Shown piece by piece: positions 28,866-40,545 of a stretch of DNA of 64,000 nucleotides. How positions within the stretch are numbered: position 1 is the stretch's first letter; every line of letters starts with the position of its first letter. The position numbers and the translations under genes were made by a program. The notes below the pieces were generated by a model. It did not search any database. It saw nothing but the letters and a program-made list of their open reading frames with translations, and was not told the DNA's origin. The DNA comes from Acrocarpospora corrugata (GTDB taxonomy: Bacteria; Actinomycetota; Actinomycetes; Streptosporangiales; Streptosporangiaceae), in assembly GCF_009687845.1 (NCBI RefSeq), contig NZ_BLAD01000042.1, positions 103,087 through 167,086 of the forward strand. Reading direction: 5' to 3'.

Positions 28866-31469
28866 TCAGCGGAGGGTGCCGTTGGTCATACCGGCGGGTT
28901 CCTCGGGGACGGCGATGAGACCGAGCTCGGCCGGGGAGGCCATCAGGGGGTGGTGCGGGACCACCCGGACGGAGTAGCCGAAGGCGCCGGTGCGGTCCAG
29001 CGGGATGGTGCCGGTGAAGGGAGCGCGGCCGTCGTCGCCGGGGTCGCCGGGGGTGAGGGAGACATAGGTGGGTTCGATGAGTTCGTCGTGCGGGCCGACC
29101 CGGCCGTAGCCGGCCTGGACCTGGACGTCCTCGGGGGTGAGGTCGCCCAGGGCGATGGTGGCGGTGATCTCCATCAGGACGCCCAGCTCCGGGGTGTCGC
29201 CGATGCCGGAGGTCTCCACGTGCTCGACGCGGACGCCGGGCCAGGCCTGGGAGACGCGGAGTTTCCAGGCCGCGAACGACTTGGCGCCGTGGAAGTGGTC
29301 GGCGGAGAGGGTTCTGGCCGCGTGGGCGGCGGGCGCGTACAGATCCACGACGTAGTCGCGGAGCATGCGGCCGGCCAGGACCTTGGGGCCGAGGGAGCTG
29401 AGGGTGTGCTTGACCATCTCCAGCCAGCGGCGCGGCAGGCCGTCGGCGGCGCGGTCGTAGAAGCGGTCGGCGACCTCGCGTTCGATCAGGTCGTAGAGGG
29501 CGGTGGCCTCGAGTTCGTCCCGGCGGTCGGGGTCGGTGACGCCGTCGGCGGTGGGGATGGCCCAGCCGTTGGTGCCGTCGTACCACTCGTCCCACCAGCC
29601 GTCCTTGATGGACAGGTTGAGGCCGCCGTTGAGCGCGGCCTTCATGCCGGAGGTGCCGCAGGCTTCGAGCGGGCGGAGCGGGTTGTTCATCCAGACGTCG
29701 CAGCCCTGGACCAGGAGCTGGCCGAGGGCCATGTCGTAGTCGGGGAGGAAGACGATGCGGTGCCGCACGTCCTCCATGTCGGTGAAATTCACGATCTGCT
29801 GGATGAGCTTCTTGCCGCCCTCGTCGGCGGGGTGGGCCTTGCCGGCGATCAGGATCTGTACCGGCTTGTCGGGGTCGAGCAGCAGCTCGCGCAGGCGGTC
29901 GGGGTCGCTGAGCATGAGGGTGAGCCGCTTGTAGGAGGGCACCCGCCGGGCGAAGCCGATCGTCAGCACGCCCGGGTCGAGGGCCTCGTCGGTCCAGCCG
30001 AGTTCGGCGGCGGAGGCGCCGCGCTGCCGCCAGGAGTGGCGCAGGCGCTTGCGCGCGTCCGCCACCAGGCGGCCCCTCAGCTGGCCGCGGATGGTCCAGA
30101 TGTCGGCCTCGGAGAGCTTCTGCACGCTGTCCCAGCCCTGCGCCCGGTCCACCAGCGTGGGCAGCTCCTTGCCGGCCAGTTCCATCACCTCGCGGCCCAC
30201 CCAGGTGGGGGCGTGCACGCCGTTGGTGATCGAGCCGATCGGGATCTCGGACAGGTCGAAGCCGGGCCACAGGCCCTGGAACATCCCCCGGCTGACCTCG
30301 CCGTGCAGCACCGAGACGCCGTTGACCCGCTGGGCCAGGCGCATGCCCATTACGGCCATGTTGAAGACGGCCTTCTCGCCGTCCCCGTCCGAGCCCTCCG
30401 GCTCGGCGCCGAGCTCCAGGATGCGGTCCACGTTCACGGTCGGCCAGGCGTTGTCGCCGCCGAACTGGCGGCCGATCATCTCGGCCGGGAAGCGGTCGAT
30501 ACCGGCCGGGACGGGCGTGTGGGTGGTGAACACCGTGCCCGCGCGGACGGCCTCCAGGGCCTCGTCGAAGGAGAGCCTGGCCTCGGTGAGCTCGCGGATG
30601 CGCTCCAGGCCGAGGAAGCCCGCGTGGCCCTCGTTGGTGTGGAAGACCTCAGGCTCGGCGTGGCCGGTGATCCGGCAGTACGCGCGCAGCGCCCGGACGC
30701 CGCCGATGCCGAGCAGCAGTTCCTGCATCAGGCGGTGGTCGCCGCCGCCGCCGTAGAGGCGGTCGGTGACGTCGCGGGCGGCGGCGTCGTTGTCGGCCAC
30801 GTCGGAGTCGAGCAGCAGCAGCGGGATGCGGCCGACCTGCGCGATCCAGATCTGGGCGTGCAGGGTGCGCCCGCCGGGCAGGCCGATCCGGATCCTGGAC
30901 GGCGTGCCGTCCTCCTCCTTCAGCAGCGTGAGCGGCAGGCCGCCGGGGTCCAGCGACGGGTAGTGCTCCTGCTGCCAGCCCTCCGGCGACAGCGACTGGG
31001 AGAAGTAGCCGTGCCGGTAGAGCAGGCCGACGCCGAGGATCGGCACGCCCAGGTCGCTGGCGGCCTTCAAGTGGTCGCCGGCCAGGATGCCGAGGCCGCC
31101 GGAGTACTGGGGCAGCGCGGCGGCGATGCCGTACTCAGGGGAGAAATAGCCGATCGCGGCCGGACCGCCGGGGATGGTCTGGAACCAGCGCGGCGCGGTC
31201 ATGTACTCGCGGAGATCGTCGGCGGCGTCGGCGAGCCGGCGCAGGAAGCGGCGGTCGCGGGCGAGTTCGCGCAGCCGGTCGGCGGCCACGGCGCCGAGCA
31301 GCGCCACCGGGTCGTGACCGACGCGCTCCCACACCTCGGGGTCGACCTCGGCGAACAGGTCCATCGTCTCCGGGTGCCACGACCAGCGGAGATTCTGGAC
31401 CAGCTCACCGAGCGGGGCGAGTTCGGCCGGAAGGACGGTACGGACGGTGAACCTGCGAATAGCTCTCAC
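28866..31469 (-). CDS. glgP: Glycogen/alpha-glucan phosphorylase
   Basis: 867 aa from the GTG at 31469. It is the actinobacterial short-type alpha-glucan phosphorylase: it releases glucose-1-phosphate from glycogen or maltodextrin. Motifs: AIGYFSPEYGIAAALPQYSG, VFHTNEGHAGFLGLER, FTTHTPVPAGIDRF, GSITNGVHAPTWVG, IGFARRVPSYKR, and the PLP-Lys region EACGTSGMKAALNGGLNLS. It is divergent from glgE across 333 bp, so both may share regulation. It supplies the degradative side of alpha-glucan metabolism. Confidence 0.94.
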   Translation of the reverse strand: MRAIRRFTVRTVLPAELAPLGELVQNLRWSWHPETMDLFAEVDPEVWERVGHDPVALLGAVAADRLRELARDRRFLRRLADAADDLREYMTAPRWFQTIPGGPAAIGYFSPEYGIAAALPQYSGGLGILAGDHLKAASDLGVPILGVGLLYRHGYFSQSLSPEGWQQEHYPSLDPGGLPLTLLKEEDGTPSRIRIGLPGGRTLHAQIWIAQVGRIPLLLLDSDVADNDAAARDVTDRLYGGGGDHRLMQELLLGIGGVRALRAYCRITGHAEPEVFHTNEGHAGFLGLERIRELTEARLSFDEALEAVRAGTVFTTHTPVPAGIDRFPAEMIGRQFGGDNAWPTVNVDRILELGAEPEGSDGDGEKAVFNMAVMGMRLAQRVNGVSVLHGEVSRGMFQGLWPGFDLSEIPIGSITNGVHAPTWVGREVMELAGKELPTLVDRAQGWDSVQKLSEADIWTIRGQLRGRLVADARKRLRHSWRQRGASAAELGWTDEALDPGVLTIGFARRVPSYKRLTLMLSDPDRLRELLLDPDKPVQILIAGKAHPADEGGKKLIQQIVNFTDMEDVRHRIVFLPDYDMALGQLLVQGCDVWMNNPLRPLEACGTSGMKAALNGGLNLSIKDGWWDEWYDGTNGWAIPTADGVTDPDRRDELEATALYDLIEREVADRFYDRAADGLPRRWLEMVKHTLSSLGPKVLAGRMLRDYVVDLYAPAAHAARTLSADHFHGAKSFAAWKLRVSQAWPGVRVEHVETSGIGDTPELGVLMEITATIALGDLTPEDVQVQAGYGRVGPHDELIEPTYVSLTPGDPGDDGRAPFTGTIPLDRTGAFGYSVRVVPHHPLMASPAELGLIAVPEEPAGMTNGTLR

Positions 31470-31802
31470 GTGGCCAGACCCTAGGGGATGTGAGGGGGTG
31501 GAGGAGCACATACAGCTCTCACCAAAGGTGGTCCCGCTCAAACATCACAGGTCCGCTGCCCGCCACGGTGAAACCGTTGACACGACATGTAGTTGATCAG
31601 TAACCCTGCGGAAGAGGATGGAGTTGACTGTCGCGATGCTCTTTCATATCGATGGGTAAACATGGAGCATTAGGGCAACTCCTGTATGAGCTACCGGCCC
31701 GCCCGGCGGGTCGTGGTTCGTGCTGCCCGACTCCGAGCCAAGATCGATCCTTGCCCGTGAACTCCGGCGGTACCGGGTGTGCCGTCGCTACGTTGAGAAA
31801 CG
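31470..31802. promoter_or_regulatory. Divergent glgP / glgE control region
   Basis: A 333-bp gap of lower GC than the genes. Toward glgE there are two -35-like words: TTGACA at 31577-31582 with weak TAACCC after 18 nt, and TTGACT at 31624-31629 with TATCGA after 17 nt. No ribosome site precedes the glgE ATG, which may therefore be leaderless from a third, nearer start. I saw no strong palindrome. These are consensus matches only. Confidence 0.4.
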
Positions 31803-33878
31803 ATGATCGGAAGAATCCCAATCCAGGACATCCACCCTGTCGTCGACTGCGGGAAGCGTCCCGCGAAGGCGGCCGCGGGTGAAACCTTCGAGATCAGCGC
31901 CATCGTGTTCCGTGAGGGACACGACGCGGTCGCCGCCGGGGTGGTGCTCATCGACCCGGACGGCGTGCCGGGGCGGCTGCAACCCATGCGCGAACTGGCG
32001 CCGGGCACGGATCGATGGGGGGTGAGCGTCACCCTGCCGTCGGAAGGGCTGTGGTCCTTCCGGGTCGAGGCGTGGAGCGACCCGGTCGCGACCTGGCTGC
32101 ACGACGCCGGGATCAAGATCCCCCGAGGGCTGGACAGCGACCTGATGTGCGAGGAGGGCGCCCGGCTGTTCGAGCGTGCCGCCAAGGCGGTGCGGACCGG
32201 GGACTGCCCTTCCGGCACCGGCCGGCTGGGCCGCAAGGGCAAGGATCGTGCGCCGGCCCAGGTCTGCGGGCATCGGGCGGCGCTGCAGGCGCTGGCCGCG
32301 CGGCTGCGGGACGACGAGGTGGATCCGCGGGCCAGGTTCACGGCGGCGCAGCGGCCGGAGTCGCTGGCGCTGATCGCCGCGCACCCGCTCCGGGACCTGG
32401 TCACCAGGTCCACGCCGACGAAGATCCGGGTGGACCGGCGGCGGGCCCTGTTCGGCTCCTGGTATGAGTTCTTCCCCCGCTCGGAGGGGGCGGTGGTCGA
32501 GGACGGGGTGCCCACGTCCGGCACGTTCGCGACCGCCGCGCTACGGCTGCCCGCGGTCGCCCAGATGGGCTTCGACGTGGTCTATCTGCCGCCCATCCAC
32601 CCGATCGGGATGGCGTTCCGCAAGGGCCGCAACAACACGCTGACCCCCGAGCCGTTCGACCCGGGGTCGCCGTGGGCGATCGGCGCGGAAGAAGGCGGAC
32701 ATGACGCCATAAATCCGGATCTGGGGACGACCGAGGATTTCGATGCGTTCGTGGAGCGGGCCAGGGAACTGGGCATGGAGGTCGCGCTCGACCTGGCGTT
32801 GCAGTGCTCGCCGGACCATCCGTGGGTGAAGGAGCATCCGGAGTGGTTCAACATCCGGGCCGACGGGTCCATCGCGTACGCGGAGAATCCGCCGAAGAAG
32901 TACCAGGACATCTATCCGCTCAACTTCGACAAGGATCCGGTCGGGATCTACGCCGAGGTCAAGCGGGTGGTGCGGCACTGGATGGCGCACGGCGTACGGA
33001 TCTTCCGGGTGGACAACCCGCACACCAAGCCGGTGGCGTTCTGGGAGCGGCTGCTGGCCGACATCCGGGCCGACGACCCCGACGTGCTGTTCCTGTCGGA
33101 GGCGTTCACCCGCCCGGCGATGATGCGCGCCCTGGCCAAGGTCGGGTTCCACCAGTCCTACACGTACTTCACCTGGAAGAACTCGCGGACCGAGCTGGAG
33201 GAGTATCTCTCGGAGCTCGCCCAGGAAACGGGACATTTTTTGCGCCCGAATCTATTCGTCAACACTCCCGACATCTTGCATGAGTACCTTCAAAACGGTG
33301 GCATACCAGCCTTCAAGATCCGCGCGGTGCTGGCCGCGCTGACCGCGCCGAGCTGGGGGGTGTACGCGGGATATGAACTGGGCGAGAACGTCCCGGTACG
33401 TCCGGGCAGCGAAGAGTACCTGGACAGCGAGAAGTACCAGTACCGTCCAAGGGACTGGTCAGCGGCCGAACGCGAGGGCCGCAGCCTGGCCCCGCTCATC
33501 ACGCAGCTCAATTTGTTCAGAAGAGCACACCCGGCACTCCAGGAATTGCGTAATCTACGGTTTCACAACGTTGATCAGCCCGATGTGATCTGCTTCTCCA
33601 AGCGGCTCCCCGGCGCCTACGACACGGCCACACGACGGCACGGCCTAGGCGACGTCGTTCTGGCTGTCGTCAACCTGGATCCGCACAACACCCATGAGGG
33701 CACCGTCCATTTGGACTTGCCGGCCCTCGGTCTCGACTGGCAAGCCGAGTTCGTCGTGGACGACGAGCTGTCGGGCGAGTCGTACCGCTGGCGGCAGGCC
33801 AACTACGTGCGCTTGGACCCTCACGTCAATCCCGCACACGTCTTCACGCTGCGTCACGGGTCAGCGCACCGCCCGTGA
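31803..33878 (+). CDS. glgE: Maltose-1-phosphate maltosyltransferase
   Basis: 691 aa, GH13 subfamily 3. It extends alpha-1,4-glucan using maltose-1-phosphate. An N-terminal domain (about 1-200) precedes the (beta/alpha)8 barrel with [13 protein letters not shown], the nucleophile Asp404 in [10 protein letters not shown], and the acid Glu433 in [19 protein letters not shown] and GYELGEN follow. The length matches GlgE (about 660-700 aa). It heads the operon glgE-treS-pep2. The ATG at 31803 has no obvious ribosome site. Confidence 0.97.
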   Translation: MIGRIPIQDIHPVVDCGKRPAKAAAGETFEISAIVFREGHDAVAAGVVLIDPDGVPGRLQPMRELAPGTDRWGVSVTLPSEGLWSFRVEAWSDPVATWLHDAGIKIPRGLDSDLMCEEGARLFERAAKAVRTGDCPSGTGRLGRKGKDRAPAQVCGHRAALQALAARLRDDEVDPRARFTAAQRPESLALIAAHPLRDLVTRSTPTKIRVDRRRALFGSWYEFFPRSEGAVVEDGVPTSGTFATAALRLPAVAQMGFDVVYLPPIHPIGMAFRKGRNNTLTPEPFDPGSPWAIGAEEGGHDAINPDLGTTEDFDAFVERARELGMEVALDLALQCSPDHPWVKEHPEWFNIRADGSIAYAENPPKKYQDIYPLNFDKDPVGIYAEVKRVVRHWMAHGVRIFRVDNPHTKPVAFWERLLADIRADDPDVLFLSEAFTRPAMMRALAKVGFHQSYTYFTWKNSRTELEEYLSELAQETGHFLRPNLFVNTPDILHEYLQNGGIPAFKIRAVLAALTAPSWGVYAGYELGENVPVRPGSEEYLDSEKYQYRPRDWSAAEREGRSLAPLITQLNLFRRAHPALQELRNLRFHNVDQPDVICFSKRLPGAYDTATRRHGLGDVVLAVVNLDPHNTHEGTVHLDLPALGLDWQAEFVVDDELSGESYRWRQANYVRLDPHVNPAHVFTLRHGSAHRP

Positions 33879-33909
33879 GGTCAGCCCTGCACATCCGGGG
33901 AGTACAACG

Positions 33910-35622
33910 GTGAGCCTTATACCGAGTCAGAATCAGCCCATTCCGAACACCTTCACGCACGAGAAACCCCGCGATCAGTACTGGTACAAGCGGGCGGTGT
34001 TCTACGAGGTGCTGATCCGAGGCTTCGCCGACTCCAACGGTGACGGCACGGGCGACATTCGCGGTCTGATCGACAAGCTCGACTACGTCCAGTGGCTGGG
34101 GGTGGACTGCCTCTGGCTGCTCCCGCTGTACGAGTCCCCCCTACGAGACGGCGGATACGACATCGCCGACTTTATGAAGATTTTGCCGGACTTCGGCGAT
34201 CTGGGGGACTTCGTCCGGTTGATCGAGGAGGCTCACAAGCGCGGCATCCGGGTCATCGCCGACCTGGTCATGAACCACACCAGCGACCAGCACCCGTGGT
34301 TCCAGGCCTCCCGGCGTGACCCGGACGGTCCGTACGGCGACTTCTACGTCTGGAACGACAACGACGAGCTGTACAAGGACGCCCGGATCATCTTCATCGA
34401 CACCGAGACGTCCAACTGGACCCACGACCCGGTCCGCGGCCAGTACTACTGGCACCGCTTCTTCAGCCACCAGCCGGACCTCAACTACGAGAACCCGGAC
34501 GTGCAGGAGGCGATGCTGGAGGTGCTGCGGTTCTGGCTGGACCTCGGCATCGACGGGTTCCGGATGGACGCCATCCCGTACCTGTTCGAGCAGGAGGGCA
34601 CCAACTGCGAGAACCTGCCCAGGACGCACGAATACCTCAAGCGGGTCCGGAAGGAGGTGGACCGCCTCTACCCGGACCGGGTGCTCCTGGCGGAGGCCAA
34701 CCAGTGGCCGGCCGACGTGGTCGAGTACTTCGGCGACCCGGTCACCGGGGGCGACGAATGCCACATGGCCTTCCATTTCCCGCTGATGCCCCGCATCTTC
34801 ATGGCGGTACGGCGGGAGTCGCGCTACCCGATCTCCGAGATCATGGCGCAGACCCCGAAGATCCCGGAGAACTGCCAGTGGGGCATCTTCCTGCGTAACC
34901 ACGACGAGCTCACCCTCGAAATGGTCACCGACGAAGAGCGCGACTACATGTACTCCGAGTACGCCAAAGACCCCCGGATGCGCGCCAACGTGGGCATCCG
35001 CCGCCGCCTGGCGCCCCTGCTGGAGAACGACAGGAACCAGATCGAGCTCTTCACGGCGCTCCTTTTGTCCCTGCCGGGTTCGCCGGTGCTCTACTACGGG
35101 GACGAGATCGGGATGGGGGACAACATCTGGCTGGGCGACCGCGACGGAGTCCGTACGCCCATGCAGTGGACCCCCGACCGGAACGCGGGCTTCTCCACCT
35201 GCGACCCTGGCCGCCTCTACCTGCCGCCGGTGATGGACCCCATCTACGGCTACCAGGCGATCAACGTCGAGGCGCAGCAGAAGAGCTCGGGCTCGCTGCT
35301 GCACTGGACCAAGCGGATGATCGACATCCGCAAGCGGCACCCGGTGTTCGGGCTCGGCGAGTTCATCGAGCTCAACTCCTCCAACCCGAGCGTGCTGGCC
35401 TTCGTCCGGGAACTGGGCGACGACCGGGTGCTCTGCGTCAACAACCTGTCCCGCTTCCCGCAGCCGGTCGAACTGGACCTGCGGCGATTCGAGGGCGCCG
35501 AGCCGGTGGAGACCATGGGTGGCGTGCCATTCCCCCCAATTGGTGAACTTCCGTATCTTTTGACGCTCCCTGGGCATGGTTTCTACTGGTTCACCATCCC
35601 ACCGGTGTCACGGGAGGAATAG
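33910..35622 (+). CDS. treS: Trehalose synthase
   Basis: 570 aa from the GTG at 33910, with GGGGAG 7 nt upstream. TreS interconverts maltose and trehalose and feeds maltose to Pep2. Motifs of GH13_16: [36 protein letters not shown], nucleophile Asp220 in GFRMDAIPY, acid Glu262 in LLAEANQWP, and [13 protein letters not shown]. The 570-aa length fits TreS without a fused maltokinase domain. It lies 31 bp after glgE and 4 bp before pep2. Confidence 0.97.
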   Translation: MSLIPSQNQPIPNTFTHEKPRDQYWYKRAVFYEVLIRGFADSNGDGTGDIRGLIDKLDYVQWLGVDCLWLLPLYESPLRDGGYDIADFMKILPDFGDLGDFVRLIEEAHKRGIRVIADLVMNHTSDQHPWFQASRRDPDGPYGDFYVWNDNDELYKDARIIFIDTETSNWTHDPVRGQYYWHRFFSHQPDLNYENPDVQEAMLEVLRFWLDLGIDGFRMDAIPYLFEQEGTNCENLPRTHEYLKRVRKEVDRLYPDRVLLAEANQWPADVVEYFGDPVTGGDECHMAFHFPLMPRIFMAVRRESRYPISEIMAQTPKIPENCQWGIFLRNHDELTLEMVTDEERDYMYSEYAKDPRMRANVGIRRRLAPLLENDRNQIELFTALLLSLPGSPVLYYGDEIGMGDNIWLGDRDGVRTPMQWTPDRNAGFSTCDPGRLYLPPVMDPIYGYQAINVEAQQKSSGSLLHWTKRMIDIRKRHPVFGLGEFIELNSSNPSVLAFVRELGDDRVLCVNNLSRFPQPVELDLRRFEGAEPVETMGGVPFPPIGELPYLLTLPGHGFYWFTIPPVSREE

Positions 35623-35626
35623 GAAC

Positions 35627-36970
35627 GTGCTGACCGAGCTCCTTACCGGCTGGATCGCCAATCAACGCTGGTTCGCCGGTAAGGGCCGCCCGATCGACGA
35701 CCTGTCGATCGAGTCGAGCACGCAACTCGCCGCCGACGACCCTATCCTCGCCCACCTGGTCGTCTCGGTACGGCAGGGCGACCGGGCCACCCGCTACCAG
35801 CTGCTGCTGGGGCTGCGCGACGAACTCCCCGACCGGCTCAGGCACGTGCTGATCGGCCGCACCGAGTGGGGCGGCCGGGAGCGCTACGCCTACGACGCCG
35901 CCCACGACTCGGGCCTGACCGGACGGCTGCTGGCCGGCATGGACGTGGAACTCCAGATCGGCCCGCTCTCCTTCCACCGGATCCAGGACGTCGAGATCGA
36001 CACCACGCCGCGCAGCCTGGTGATGACCGCCGAGCAGTCCAACACCTCGATCGTCTTCGGCGACCGGTACATCCTCAAGCAGTTCCGCGCGCTGATCCCC
36101 GGCGTCAACCCCGAGCTGGAGATCGTCACGGCGCTGGCGGCGGCCGGGTCCTCGCATGTGGCCAAGCCGTACGGGTGGATCGAGAGCACGCTGGACGGGC
36201 AGCCGACCACGCTGGCGATCATGCAGGAGTTCCTGTCGAACTCCAGCGAGGGCTGGGCGATGGCGCTGACCAGCGTCCGCGACCTGTACGCGCAGCCCAG
36301 GGACCTGTCCGCGGCCGACTCCGGCGGCGACTTCGCGGCCGAGGCGCACCGGCTGGGGGCGGCCACCGCGCAGGTGCACCGGGACCTGGCCCGGGTGTTC
36401 CCGACGGCGGTGATCGAGCCGCCCGAGGTCAAGCGGATGACCGAGACGTTCCGCCGCCGGCTCGACCGGGCCATCGCGGAGGTGCCGCAGCTGTATCCGC
36501 ACGCGGATGTCGCGCACGCGGCCTACGACCAGCTGGCCGACATCGACCGGCCGGTGGCCGTGCAGCGGGTGCACGGCGACTACCACCTGGGCCAGGTCAT
36601 GCGGACGGCCGCCGACTGGGTGGTCCTCGATTTCGAAGGGGAGCCGGGGCAGCCGCTGGCCGAGCGGCGGGCGCTGGACTCGCCGCTGCGGGACGTGGCC
36701 GGCATGCTGCGCTCGATCGAGTACGCGGCCCGGCACCTGCTGGCCGACCACCCGGACGCGGCTTCGCTGGCCTCCCGGGCCCAGGAGTGGGCGGCCCGCA
36801 ACCGGTCCGCGTTCCTGACCGGCTACACCGAGGCGGGCGGCAGCATCACCGGCGCGGACGCCGTGCTGCTGCACGCCCTCAAGCTCTCCAAAGCCGTGTA
36901 CGAGGTCGTGTACGAGGCGCGGAACCGGCCGACCTGGCTGCCGATCCCGCTGGCCGCCTTCCAGGAATGA
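35627..36970 (+). CDS. pep2: Maltokinase
   Basis: 447 aa from the GTG at 35627 (GGGAGG upstream). It phosphorylates maltose from TreS to maltose-1-phosphate for GlgE. It has the kinase-like fold of Mak/Pep2: N-terminal NQRWFAGKGR, EQSNTSIVFGDRYILKQFR, and the catalytic loop VHGDYHLGQVM followed by VVLDFEGEPGQPLAERR (Mg-binding Asp). Its stop TGA directly abuts the stop of the convergent sppA gene, together reading TGATCA. glgB, the usual next gene in Streptomyces, is absent here and found at 56.1 kb. Confidence 0.96.
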   Translation: MLTELLTGWIANQRWFAGKGRPIDDLSIESSTQLAADDPILAHLVVSVRQGDRATRYQLLLGLRDELPDRLRHVLIGRTEWGGRERYAYDAAHDSGLTGRLLAGMDVELQIGPLSFHRIQDVEIDTTPRSLVMTAEQSNTSIVFGDRYILKQFRALIPGVNPELEIVTALAAAGSSHVAKPYGWIESTLDGQPTTLAIMQEFLSNSSEGWAMALTSVRDLYAQPRDLSAADSGGDFAAEAHRLGAATAQVHRDLARVFPTAVIEPPEVKRMTETFRRRLDRAIAEVPQLYPHADVAHAAYDQLADIDRPVAVQRVHGDYHLGQVMRTAADWVVLDFEGEPGQPLAERRALDSPLRDVAGMLRSIEYAARHLLADHPDAASLASRAQEWAARNRSAFLTGYTEAGGSITGADAVLLHALKLSKAVYEVVYEARNRPTWLPIPLAAFQE

Positions 36971-38665
36971 TCAGCGAATCGTCCACTGGCCGGGCAGCAT
37001 CAGCGGCCCGCCGGCGGCCGGCAGGCCGAGTTCTGCGGCCAGCGCCGACATCGGGCCCCACGCCTCCAGCCTGATCCTGGTCAGCGCGGCGGCCTTGTCC
37101 TCGCTGGACTCCGCCGGGCGCAGCCGCTCCAGCGGGTTCAGCCGGGGATAGGAGCGCACCGGCGCGTCGACCGGCAGGCCCGCCTTCTTGCGGGCCAGGG
37201 CCAGCGCGTCCTCCAGGCCGCCGAGCTCGTCCACCAGGCCGTTCTCCCGCGCGTCCGCGCCGGTCCACACCCGGCCGCGGGCCAGCTCGTGCGCCCGGTC
37301 GCGGTCCAGGCCGCGGCCCTCCGCCACCTTGCCGACGAAGTCGTCGTAGATCCGGTCCAGCCAGGCGTTGACCCGCGCCCACTGGGCCTCGGAGAAGCCC
37401 CGGGTGAGGGAGAACATCCCGGCGTTGGCGCCCTCGGTCACCGTCTCGGAGACCACGCCGATCCGGCTGAGCAGTTCGCCCAGCACCGGCTTGCCGCCGA
37501 AGACGCCGATCGAGCCGGTCAGCGTGCCCGGCTGCGCCATGATCACGTCGGCGGCCATGGCCACGAAGTAGCCGCCGGAGGCGGCCACGTCGCCCATCGA
37601 GACGATCACCGATTTGCCGGCCTTGCGGGCCAGCACGACCTCGCGCCAGATCGTGTCTGAGGCCACGTACGACCCGCCGGGGCTGTCCACCCGGAACACG
37701 ATCGAGCGGACCTTGTCGTCGCGGCGGGCCGAGCGCAGCGCGGCGGCGATGGTGTCGGAGCCCATCGCGCTGCCGCCGCCGAGCGGGGACCGGCCGCTGC
37801 GGCCCATCCGGATCGGCCCCGAGCCCTGGACGAGGGCGATCACGTCCGCGTTCGGGTGCGGCATCTTGCGGGGCAGGGCGTTCTTGGCGTAACGCGCCAC
37901 GTAGAGAAGGTGCGAGCCCTCCGGCACGGTCTCCGCGTAGACCTCGTCACGATATTTCAGGTCATCGACCAGACCGGCGTCCACCGCTTCCGCGCCGATG
38001 AAAGGCCCCTGGTCGATCAGTTCGCGCACCCGGGCCGGCGCCAGACCGCGCGAGTCCGCGATGCCGGCCACGATCTGCTCGGTCACCGACTCCGCGATCC
38101 TGGCCGCCGACTCGCGGTGCGCCTCGGTCATATGGTCCTGGGTGAACATGTTGGCGGCGGTCTTGTACTCGTGCCGCTGCCCCATCTGGTACTCCACGCT
38201 GAGCTTGGCCAGCGCGTCCTTCACGAACCGCTGCTCCAGCGCGATCCCGGTCAGCCCCACGTCGCCGGACGGCTGCAGATAGACCCGCTCGAAGGCGCTG
38301 GCCAGGTAGTAGGCGACGGTTCCCGCGCCGAACTCCCCGTACGTCTCCGCGTAGGCCACCGTCAGTTTCCCGGCGGCGCGCAGCTTCACCACCGCGCCGC
38401 GCAGCTCCTGCACCACGCCCAGGCCCAGCGGGCCGCCGCCGATCCGCACGATCAGCGCCTTGACCCGGGGATCCTTGCGCGCCCTGCGCAGCCCGGCCAG
38501 CACGTCGGCCAGCCGCGCCTTGCGCATGGTCAGCAGCGCGCCCAGCGGATCGGCGGGCGGCGCGTCGGCCAGGCCCTCGGTCAGGTCGAGCTCAAGGACC
38601 AGTGGTCCCGTGCGGCGCTGCCGCATCCGCCCGACGGTCTCCACGATCGTCCTCGTCGCGTCCAT
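36971..38665 (-). CDS. sppA: SppA-like signal peptide peptidase (S49)
   Basis: 564 aa from the ATG at 38665. It has the duplicated S49 architecture of long SppA: an N-terminal half with the EYKTAANMF motif (catalytic Lys near 168, as in GTYKSAVEPF of E. coli SppA) and a C-terminal half with FRVDSPGGS, MGDVAASGGYFVA (Ser nucleophile near 363) and GSIGVFGGK. Unlike E. coli SppA, there is no obvious N-terminal membrane anchor; the protein begins MDATRTIVETVGRMRQRR. It may be cytoplasmic or peripheral. It probably degrades cleaved signal peptides or other membrane peptides. Confidence 0.92.
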   Translation of the reverse strand: MDATRTIVETVGRMRQRRTGPLVLELDLTEGLADAPPADPLGALLTMRKARLADVLAGLRRARKDPRVKALIVRIGGGPLGLGVVQELRGAVVKLRAAGKLTVAYAETYGEFGAGTVAYYLASAFERVYLQPSGDVGLTGIALEQRFVKDALAKLSVEYQMGQRHEYKTAANMFTQDHMTEAHRESAARIAESVTEQIVAGIADSRGLAPARVRELIDQGPFIGAEAVDAGLVDDLKYRDEVYAETVPEGSHLLYVARYAKNALPRKMPHPNADVIALVQGSGPIRMGRSGRSPLGGGSAMGSDTIAAALRSARRDDKVRSIVFRVDSPGGSYVASDTIWREVVLARKAGKSVIVSMGDVAASGGYFVAMAADVIMAQPGTLTGSIGVFGGKPVLGELLSRIGVVSETVTEGANAGMFSLTRGFSEAQWARVNAWLDRIYDDFVGKVAEGRGLDRDRAHELARGRVWTGADARENGLVDELGGLEDALALARKKAGLPVDAPVRSYPRLNPLERLRPAESSEDKAAALTRIRLEAWGPMSALAAELGLPAAGGPLMLPGQWTIR

Positions 38666-38690
38666 ACCCGCCACCCTAAGCGACGCGGGA

Positions 38691-38722
38691 ACGGCCCTCG
38701 CGTCCTCAGACGCGAGGGCCGT
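38691..38722 (-). terminator. Terminator of the chitinase gene
   Basis: ACGGCCCTCGCGT (38691-38703) and ACGCGAGGGCCGT (38710-38722) form a perfect 13-bp stem with a 6-nt loop, 50 bp beyond the chitinase stop on the minus strand and 26 bp before the sppA start. Confidence 0.85.
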
Positions 38723-38772
38723 CGATCCTCTGGGGGGTGTGGGGTGATTCAGCCCTGAGGATCCGGAATTGG

Positions 38773-40380
<1,608 letters not shown>

Positions 40381-40419
40381 GGGTTGCTCCAGATCAGATA
40401 GGGCCAATTCCCGTACTAA

Positions 40420-40434
40420 TAGGAAAGTTTCCTA
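40420..40434. promoter_or_regulatory. Palindromic candidate operator upstream of the chitinase gene
   Basis: TAGGAAAGTTTCCTA is a perfect 7-1-7 palindrome 40 bp before the chitinase start, in an AT-rich patch. Its position overlaps the likely -35 region. It is unlike the DasR site or the CebR box. I cannot name the regulator. Confidence 0.65.
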
Positions 40435-40545
40435 AGAGTTAGCCGGAGCGTACGGTTCATGATGACGGGGGGTCAATGACCTGCGGTTCGCGTTAATCTT
40501 CGCTTAAGCCGCCCATAAGACACCACCACGGTGCAAGGTATATGC

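Noticed and set aside
36968-36973. TGATCA formed by two abutting stop codons of pep2 and sppA
   Set aside because: A neat coincidence, but with no evidence of function.
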